A stretch of DNA of 64,000 nucleotides from assembly GCF_024448695.1 (NCBI RefSeq), contig NZ_JAMOHY010000002.1, positions 248,001 to 312,000 of the forward strand, read 5' to 3'. Source of the stretch: Stutzerimonas stutzeri (GTDB lineage: Bacteria > Pseudomonadota > Gammaproteobacteria > Pseudomonadales > Pseudomonadaceae). A program made the translations under genes and the position numbers. Below are positions 58,444 through 64,000 of the stretch, one piece after another. Position 1 is the first letter of the stretch; the number at the start of each line of letters is the position of its first letter. The notes beneath the pieces were generated by a model that saw only the letters and a list, made by a program, of their open reading frames with translations, did not search any database and was not told where the DNA came from.

Positions 58444-58749
58444 ATGCATCCTCTGCTTTTCCCTTTTCTGCTGTTCGCCCTCAGCCTCCCGGTCCATGCG
58501 GAAATCATCCGCATCCCTGTTGGCCAGCAAGGCGCGAGCGATATCGCCATGCCTGACCGCGGGGAATCGAAGGTGCAGGTGCTCGACCGCTTCGGCCTTG
58601 CCGACGAAGAGCACCCCGCCGTCGGCAAGCCGCCGATCACGCGCTGGGATTACCGGACGTTTTCCGTCTATTTCGAAGGCAACCGCGTGATCAATAGTGT
58701 TCCGCACCATCAGCGTGTCAGCCCCCTGGAAAGAGAAGTGCAACCGTGA
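58444..58749 (+). CDS. Small exported hypothetical protein
   Basis: A 101-residue protein with a clear signal peptide (MHPLLFPFLLFALSLPVHA, cleavage before Glu20) and a mature part of about 82 residues with a GKPPITRWDYRTFSVYFEGN segment. The pattern VLxRFG...GxPxIxxWxY...VYFExxxVxxSV recalls small beta-rich periplasmic proteins, but I cannot name a family. It starts one base after the PilZ stop and its stop overlaps the GTG start of the phosphodiesterase (GTGA), so the three are co-translated. Confidence 0.72.
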   Translation: MHPLLFPFLLFALSLPVHAEIIRIPVGQQGASDIAMPDRGESKVQVLDRFGLADEEHPAVGKPPITRWDYRTFSVYFEGNRVINSVPHHQRVSPLEREVQP

Positions 58750-59468
58750 CCCTGATCTACGGCCATCGCGGCGCAAAGGGTGAAGCCCCGGAAAATACGC
58801 TGGTCAGCTTCCAGCAATGCCTCGCTCATGGCGTGCGCCGCTGCGAACTTGACCTGCATTTGTCGAAAGACGGTGAACTGATGGTCATCCACGACCCCAC
58901 CCTCAAACGCACCACCGGGCGGCGCGGCAAGGTGGTGGAACACGATGCCGCCGATCTGGTGCGCTATGACGCCCGCCACGGCGGGCCGGGCTGGAAGCAA
59001 CCCAGCCCCATTCCACGGCTGTCGGAGCTATTCGAGAAATGCGATTTCGAGCACTGGCAGCTGGAAGTTAAAAGTGCTTCGCGGGTGCGTGCCGCGCGCA
59101 CGGTACTGGCGATCAGGGCATTGGCCGAGCGTTACGACCTGCTTGAGCGCATCACCATCACCTCCGGTTCACGGGAAGTGCTGCGCGCGCTTAAACGCCT
59201 GACACCGGAAATCGCCTGCGGTCTGGTCGCCGAATACGCCTGGCTTGATCCGTTGAAAGTGGCCAGGCAATACGATTGCCAGTTGCTGGCACTTAAATGG
59301 ACATTGTGTACCCCCGAGCGCATCGCCAAAGCGCGGGCGCAGGGCCTGCACGTATCGGTCTGGACGGTGAACGACCCGGCACTGATGCGCCGCCTTGCTG
59401 ACTGCGGGGTCGACAGCCTGATAACCGACTTTCCCGGCTTGGCGGTTGAAACACTGACGAAAAGATAA
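58746..59468 (+). CDS. Glycerophosphodiester phosphodiesterase family protein
   Basis: A 240-residue TIM-barrel phosphodiesterase that hydrolyses glycerophosphodiesters to alcohol and sn-glycerol-3-phosphate. The N-terminal YGHRGAKGEAPENTLVSFQQ (catalytic His and metal Glu), CELDLHLSKDGELMVIHDPT and WTVNDPALMRRLADCGVDSL are typical. No signal peptide, so it is cytoplasmic. The start is GTG, overlapping the upstream stop by four bases. A hairpin without T-tract lies between it and sthA. Confidence 0.93.
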   Translation: MTLIYGHRGAKGEAPENTLVSFQQCLAHGVRRCELDLHLSKDGELMVIHDPTLKRTTGRRGKVVEHDAADLVRYDARHGGPGWKQPSPIPRLSELFEKCDFEHWQLEVKSASRVRAARTVLAIRALAERYDLLERITITSGSREVLRALKRLTPEIACGLVAEYAWLDPLKVARQYDCQLLALKWTLCTPERIAKARAQGLHVSVWTVNDPALMRRLADCGVDSLITDFPGLAVETLTKR

Positions 59469-59603
59469 GGCGGGCAACAGGCAGCTGTCGCTTGTACATC
59501 CGCCCTGCCCCTTCGTCGGGTCAATGAAGCCTGACCCGACCTGCAGCAGTTTTACCTGATCAAAATCCCTCCCGATTTGGCCAGCGCCAGTTCCGGGTAT
59601 CTT

Positions 59604-59632
59604 CTCCGACCGTCTCAGGCCACCGGTCGGAG
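59604..59632. terminator. Inverted repeat between the phosphodiesterase and sthA genes
   Basis: CTCCGACCG-N11-CGGTCGGAG is a perfect 9-bp stem about five bases past the sthA stop on the minus strand. There is no T-tract on either side, so it may stabilise the mRNA end or assist termination rather than act alone. Confidence 0.55.
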
Positions 59633-59636
59633 CCGC

Positions 59637-61031
59637 TCAAAAAAGCCGGTTGAGCCCGTCGAATGCAGCGACGCGATAGGCCTCGGCCATGGTCGGATAA
59701 TTGAAGGTAGTGTTGATGAAGTACTTGATGGTGTTGGCTTCGCCCGGCTGGTTCATGATCGCCTGACCGATGTGCACGATTTCCGAAGCCTGATAGCCGA
59801 AGCAGTGAACACCCAGTACCTGCATCGTCTCGCGATGGAACAGTATCTTCAGCATGCCGGTCTTTTCAGATGAGATCTGAGCGCGCGCCATACCCTTGAA
59901 GAACGCCTTGCCCACTTCGTAGGGCACCTTGGCCTGGGTCAGTTCGCGCTCGGTCTTGCCGATGGAACTGATCTCGGGAATCGTGTAGATGCCGGTCGGC
60001 ACATCATCGACGAAACGCCAGCTGTCATTGTTGACGATACTGCCGGCAGCAGAGCGACCCTGGTCGTAGGCAGCACTGGCCAGCGAGGGCCAGCCGATCA
60101 CGTCACCGGCAGCGTAGATGTTGCCGATATCGGTGCGGTAATACTCATCAACATGAATCTGACCACGGCTGTTGACCTTCAGGCCAATATTCTCCAGGCC
60201 CAACCTGTCGGTGTTGCCCGTACGCCCGTTGCACCAGAGGAACGCGTCGGCCTTGATCTTCTTGCCCGACTTCAGGTGCAGGATCACGCCGTTTTCCAGC
60301 CCCTCTACGCGCTCGTATTCCTCGTTGTGGCGCACCAGCACATTGTTGTTGCGCAAGTGATAGCTGAGGGCGTCGGAAATCTCGTCATCCAGGAAGCTGA
60401 GCAACTGGTCGCGGTTATCAATCAGGTCGACCAATACACCCAAGCCACTGAAGATGGATGCGTATTCGCAACCGATCACCCCTGCGCCGTAAATGATCAG
60501 GCGACGTGGCGTGTGGCTCAGGGTCAGGATGGTGTCGCTGTCATACACTCTGGAGTGCGAGAAATCGATATCGGCCGGACGATAGGGGCGCGAGCCCGTG
60601 GCGATGATGAACTGTGATGCAACCAACCGCTCGACCATGCCGTTGGCGCTGACCACTTCGACCGATTGTTCATCGGAAAAACTGGCAACACCAAAAAAGA
60701 TATCGATGCGGTTGCGTGCGTAATAACCGGTACGTGAGGTGACCTGCTTTTCGATGACATCTTCGGCGCTTTTCAGCACATCCGGGAAGGAGAACCAGCG
60801 CGGTTCGCCAATCTGGCGGAACAGCGGGTTGTTGTTGTACTGCATGATCTGCCGTACCGAGTGGCGCAGCGCCTTGGACGGGATGGTTCCCAGGTGTGTC
60901 GAATTTCCGCCTACTTTCGGTCGGCAATCCACCACGGCCACCTTGCGCCCGGCCTTGACCGCATTCATTGCGGCGCCTTCACCGGCGGGACCTGAACCCA
61001 GAACCACCACATCGTAATTGTAGACAGCCAT
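59637..61031 (-). CDS. sthA: Soluble pyridine nucleotide transhydrogenase
   Basis: SthA moves hydride between NADPH and NAD+, draining excess NADPH. The 464-residue flavoprotein has the FAD motif [40 protein letters not shown] where related disulfide reductases have the redox CxxxxC (its loss is the mark of Sth), the NAD motif [18 protein letters not shown] and [26 protein letters not shown] lies a few bases before the ATG. Confidence 0.97.
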   Translation of the reverse strand: MAVYNYDVVVLGSGPAGEGAAMNAVKAGRKVAVVDCRPKVGGNSTHLGTIPSKALRHSVRQIMQYNNNPLFRQIGEPRWFSFPDVLKSAEDVIEKQVTSRTGYYARNRIDIFFGVASFSDEQSVEVVSANGMVERLVASQFIIATGSRPYRPADIDFSHSRVYDSDTILTLSHTPRRLIIYGAGVIGCEYASIFSGLGVLVDLIDNRDQLLSFLDDEISDALSYHLRNNNVLVRHNEEYERVEGLENGVILHLKSGKKIKADAFLWCNGRTGNTDRLGLENIGLKVNSRGQIHVDEYYRTDIGNIYAAGDVIGWPSLASAAYDQGRSAAGSIVNNDSWRFVDDVPTGIYTIPEISSIGKTERELTQAKVPYEVGKAFFKGMARAQISSEKTGMLKILFHRETMQVLGVHCFGYQASEIVHIGQAIMNQPGEANTIKYFINTTFNYPTMAEAYRVAAFDGLNRLF

Positions 61032-61214
61032 ATTCCCCCCTGGACACGCAGCAGGCAGCCCTGCCGCTTTAAACGAGATTCGCTTGATGAAATGACGGGG
61101 CCACAGACTGGCGCCTCATCGCCTGCTTCCTGGCGCCAACGGCAACTCAGAGCCGTCACGGGCTAAAAGGCGTATACCGGTCTATGGCCGGCTGGCCCCA
61201 ATCACGCGACAGCC

Positions 61215-61439
61215 TCAGCCTTTGCTCGCATCGTATGCGAGATCGCTCCGCTCATCCGTTTCGGCATTGACCTCTTCACACTTCTCGCGACTGCCGCCGC
61301 AAATCGAGCACTCCTTCTCGATGCCGAGGTTGGCGATACCGCCGCAGGAACCGGCAATGGGCTTGCGACCCATGATGACACCGATGGACATGCCGAAAAC
61401 AACCAGCAACATGACAAGAAAAACAGTCAACCAGATCAT
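61215..61439 (-). CDS. nqrM: Na+-NQR maturation protein NqrM
   Basis: A 74-residue protein needed for Na+-NQR assembly, thought to deliver iron to the NqrD/E cysteine site. It has one N-terminal membrane helix (WLTVFLVMLLVVFGMSIGVI) and the four conserved cysteines (GSCGGI, KECSICGG and EKCEE). It overlaps apbE by four bases and ends the nqr operon. The 183 bases to sthA hold no clear terminator, only GC-rich inverted repeats. Confidence 0.93.
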   Translation of the reverse strand: MIWLTVFLVMLLVVFGMSIGVIMGRKPIAGSCGGIANLGIEKECSICGGSREKCEEVNAETDERSDLAYDASKG

Positions 61440-62488
61440 TGCTCTACTCCCGCACCGAACAGCTCATCGAAGGCTGCAGTGCTTGTACTGACGAATTCCC
61501 GCTCTTTATGAACCACAAAGAGCGCTGCGATCCTGTGCTCGGCGGCAAACGCCAAGCCACGCTCCGGGCCCAGCACCATCAAAACGGTAGACAACCCATC
61601 TGCGCGCAATGTCGATGGATCGACCACCGTCACGGCTGCCAGAGGATGTTCAATGGGTGCGCCTGTTTGCGGGTCCAGTGTATGCGAGTAGCGCTTGCCG
61701 TCGCGCTCGAAATAGTTGCGATAGTCGCCTGAAGTGGAAACACCGTAACCATCCAGCTCTAGCACCTGCTGCGCTATGCGCTCATTGGTCTGCGGTGCCT
61801 CGATGGCTATGCGCCAGGGCGCGTCACCCGGCTTGCGACCCCGTGCCTTGAGTTCACCGGTGATCTCCACCAGATAGCTTTCGACACCCAATGCCTCAAG
61901 TCGCTGCGCGACCAGATCCACCGCATAACCGGCAGCAATGCTGTTGAAATCGAGCTGAACGGCTGCATCCTTGCACAGCTGCTCGTTCTCGACTCGTAAA
62001 TGCTGATGACCGACATCCTGCCGAACCCTGGCGATGTCCTCCTGGCTGGGTACCTGTTCCTGGCGCCCTTGCGGGCCAAAGCCCCAGAGATTGAGCAGTG
62101 GCTGGATGGTCAGGTCCAGTGCGCCATCGCTTTCCGACGACAATTGCTGCCCGGCAAGAACAAGCTCTCGTGCGGACAGTGGCATATCCATGCATTGCCC
62201 GGCAGGCAAAGCATTGAAGGTTGCGATATCCGAATCGGCGCGGTAGGTCGACAGCTGCTGATCGAGCTGTGCAAGAATCGATTCGGTTTCGCCTCGCAGC
62301 TGCTCTTTTGCAGCCACGCCACTGCTGGCCACGTACTTCACCGAATAGGTGCTGCCCATGGTCGGACCGCCAAACTCCTCCACCCGATCCTGAAACAGAC
62401 AGCCCGTCAGGGCTGCCGCCAGAGCGACAGCCATGACAGGCTTCAGCAAGGCGACAACGATGACGGGCTGAAGTAACGCCTGGGCCAT
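61436..62488 (-). CDS. apbE: FAD:protein FMN transferase ApbE
   Basis: ApbE attaches FMN covalently to threonines of NqrB and NqrC in the periplasm. The 350-residue product is a lipoprotein (lipobox LTGC near residue 30), with GGPTMGSTYSVKYVA, the FAD-binding region LDFNSIAAGYAVDLVAQRLE, SYLVEITGELKARGRKPGDA and SHTLDPQTGAPIEHPLAAVT. It lies one base after nqrF and overlaps nqrM, which fits its role. Confidence 0.95.
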   Translation of the reverse strand: MAQALLQPVIVVALLKPVMAVALAAALTGCLFQDRVEEFGGPTMGSTYSVKYVASSGVAAKEQLRGETESILAQLDQQLSTYRADSDIATFNALPAGQCMDMPLSARELVLAGQQLSSESDGALDLTIQPLLNLWGFGPQGRQEQVPSQEDIARVRQDVGHQHLRVENEQLCKDAAVQLDFNSIAAGYAVDLVAQRLEALGVESYLVEITGELKARGRKPGDAPWRIAIEAPQTNERIAQQVLELDGYGVSTSGDYRNYFERDGKRYSHTLDPQTGAPIEHPLAAVTVVDPSTLRADGLSTVLMVLGPERGLAFAAEHRIAALFVVHKEREFVSTSTAAFDELFGAGVEQ

Positions 62489-62489
62489 G

Positions 62490-63713
62490 CTAGCCGCCGA
62501 AGTCGTCGAGCAGGATGTTCTCCGGCTCGACGCCCAGGTCGGTAAGCAGCTTGATCACCGAGGCGTTCATCATCGGCGGGCCGCACATGTAGAACTCGCA
62601 ATCTTCCGGGGCCGGATGGTCCTTCAGATAGTTCTCGTACAGCACGTTATGGATGAACCCGGTCGGGCCGTCCCAATTGTCTTCAGGCAGCGGATCGGAC
62701 AGTGCAAGGTGCCACTTGAAGTTCGGATTCTCGGCCTGCAGTTGATCGTACTCCTCGACGTAGAACGCCTCGCGCATGGAGCGCGCGCCGTACCAGAAGC
62801 TCATCTTGCGTGTGGACTTCAGGCGCTTGAGCTGGTCGAAGATGTGCGAGCGCATCGGTGCCATGCCGGCACCACCGCCGATGAAGACCATCTCGTTGTC
62901 GGTATCCTTGGCGAAGAACTCGCCGAAGGGTCCGTAAACGGCGATCTTGTCGCCCGGCTTGAGGCTGAACACGTAGGATGACATCTGACCTGGGGGCAGA
63001 TCGTCGCGACCCGGCGGCGGCGAGGCGATACGGATGTTGAACTTCACCAGACCGCGCTCTTCCGGGTAGTTAGCCATGGAGTAGGCACGAATCACGGTCT
63101 CGTCGACCTTCGACACGTACTTCCACTGGTCGAACTTGTCCCAGTCACCGCGGTACTCCTCCTGGATGTCGAAGTCCTTGTAGCGCACCTCGTGGGGTGG
63201 GCATTCCAGCTGCACATAGCCGCCCGCGCGGAAGTCGACGTTCTCGCCTTCCGGCAACTTAAGCGTGAGCTCCTTGATGAAGGTCGCGACGTTGGGGTTG
63301 GAGAGCACGGTGCACTCCCACTTCTTCACGCCGAAAACTTCTTCCGGAACCTCGATCTTCATGTCCGCCTTGACCGGTGTCTGGCAGGACAGGCGCCAGC
63401 CTTCAGCCGCCTCGCGGCGGGTGAACGATGCCTCTTCGGTAGGCAGCATCTCGCCGCCGCCCGATTCGACGATGCACTTGCACTGCGCGCAGGTGCCGCC
63501 GCCACCGCAGGCGGATGAAAGGAAGATATTGCTGGAAGCAAGTGTCTGCAGCAGCTTACCGCCAGCGGGTACGGTGATGGTGCGTTCGCCGTTGATCTCG
63601 ATGCTGACATCACCACTGGATACCAGCTTGGCGCGTGCTGCCAGGATGATCACGACCAGTGCAAGCACGATGGCGGTGAACATGCCGATGGCAAGAAAGA
63701 TTTCGTAACTCAT
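62490..63713 (-). CDS. nqrF: Na+-translocating NADH:quinone reductase subunit F
   Basis: NqrF is the NADH-oxidising entry subunit of Na+-NQR. The 407-residue protein has an N-terminal membrane helix ([20 protein letters not shown]), a plant-type 2Fe-2S domain ([20 protein letters not shown]), the FAD site [20 protein letters not shown] and the NADH-binding [20 protein letters not shown]. It starts 15 bases after nqrE. Confidence 0.98.
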   Translation of the reverse strand: MSYEIFLAIGMFTAIVLALVVIILAARAKLVSSGDVSIEINGERTITVPAGGKLLQTLASSNIFLSSACGGGGTCAQCKCIVESGGGEMLPTEEASFTRREAAEGWRLSCQTPVKADMKIEVPEEVFGVKKWECTVLSNPNVATFIKELTLKLPEGENVDFRAGGYVQLECPPHEVRYKDFDIQEEYRGDWDKFDQWKYVSKVDETVIRAYSMANYPEERGLVKFNIRIASPPPGRDDLPPGQMSSYVFSLKPGDKIAVYGPFGEFFAKDTDNEMVFIGGGAGMAPMRSHIFDQLKRLKSTRKMSFWYGARSMREAFYVEEYDQLQAENPNFKWHLALSDPLPEDNWDGPTGFIHNVLYENYLKDHPAPEDCEFYMCGPPMMNASVIKLLTDLGVEPENILLDDFGG

Positions 63714-63728
63714 CTGTTCATCCCGTCC

Positions 63729-64000
63729 TTATAGCTGTACGCCGGAGAATGACATGAAGCCCAGCGACATCAGGCCGATGGTGATGAAGGTGATGCCCAG
63801 CCCCTGCAGTCCGTCTGGTACATCGCTGTACTTCAGCTTCTCGCGAATACCCGCCAGCAACGCAATGGCCAGCGCCCAGGACAAGCCCGAACCGACGCCA
63901 TAGACAGTACTTTCCGCCAGGTTGTAATCACGCTCCACCATGAACAACGTGCCGCCCATGATGGCGCAGTTAACAGTGATCAGCGGCAGGAACACACCCA
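63729..64000 (-). CDS. nqrE: Na+-NQR subunit E (5' part beyond window)
   Basis: The C-terminal ~90 residues of NqrE, a six-helix membrane subunit that shares the inter-subunit iron site with NqrD. The visible part, [40 protein letters not shown] and [19 protein letters not shown], includes the conserved Cys in TVNCAI. The family is about 202 residues, so over half lies off the right edge. Confidence 0.96.
   Translation of the reverse strand, partial: GVFLPLITVNCAIMGGTLFMVERDYNLAESTVYGVGSGLSWALAIALLAGIREKLKYSDVPDGLQGLGITFITIGLMSLGFMSFSGVQL

Overview
The window is a gene-dense, uniform stretch of chromosome from a member of the Pseudomonadaceae. This rests on the fliE-to-fliP flagellar order, the etf / fab / rne / lol / nqr gene order (which, from memory, follows P. 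aeruginosa PAO1 PA2951-PA2995 almost gene for gene), DUF2897 next to pyrF, and DUF4823/DUF1285 proteins typical of pseudomonads. GC looks lower than in P. aeruginosa and there is a TMAO-reductase-like gene, so a Halopseudomonas- or stutzeri-like lineage is possible; the genus is a guess. I see no rRNA, tRNA, CRISPR array, insertion sequence, integrase or prophage.

Region 1 (1-10.9 kb, minus strand) is a flagellar cluster read fliE-F-G-H-I-J-hpt-fliK-fliL-M-N-O-P, cut by the left edge inside fliP. It covers the MS ring, C ring, export ATPase complex, hook-length ruler and export gate. Three sigma-54 (RpoN) promoters are readable, before fliE, fliK and fliL. The fleQ/fleSR regulators that usually precede fliE in Pseudomonas are absent; a divergent BenE-family transporter is there instead.

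Region 2 (11-18.1 kb) is a mixed segment: BenE transporter, MDR-family NADP-dependent reductase, a REP-like palindrome, pyrF, a small membrane protein, a MocR-type regulator with a candidate operator, and a three-gene envelope operon (periplasmic binding protein, DUF4398 lipoprotein, OmpA-type lipoprotein).

Region 3 (18.1-24.7 kb) holds etfBA and the divergent ETF-ubiquinone oxidoreductase, which pass electrons from acyl-CoA dehydrogenases to quinone. One PsrA-type operator sits between their two promoters. Next is a Tat-exported molybdoenzyme of the TMAO/DMSO reductase family with a fused C-terminal c-type cytochrome, without the usual torC/torD partners.

Region 4 (24.9-43.3 kb) carries DUF1285, DUF4823 and TetR genes, a class V aminotransferase, an amino-acid permease, then tatD-pilZ-holB-tmk-mltG-pabC-fabF, acpP, fabG-fabD-plsX-rpmF-yceD (fatty-acid and phospholipid initiation with ribosomal protein L32), maf, and sppA-HAD phosphatase-rluC. 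The yceD promoter is so close to the start codon that the mRNA should be essentially leaderless.

Region 5 (43.3-64 kb) starts with rne behind a ~490-nt structured leader, then murB-ptp-kdsB-trm112-lpxK-exbD-exbB, comEC, a DUF2062 protein, lolC-lolD-lolE, a PilZ protein with a small exported protein and a phosphodiesterase, sthA, and the end of the Na+-NQR operon (nqrE partial, nqrF, apbE, nqrM). Most genes are ordinary housekeeping genes; the novelty lies in regulatory sites, the TorA-cytochrome fusion and the changes of neighbourhood.
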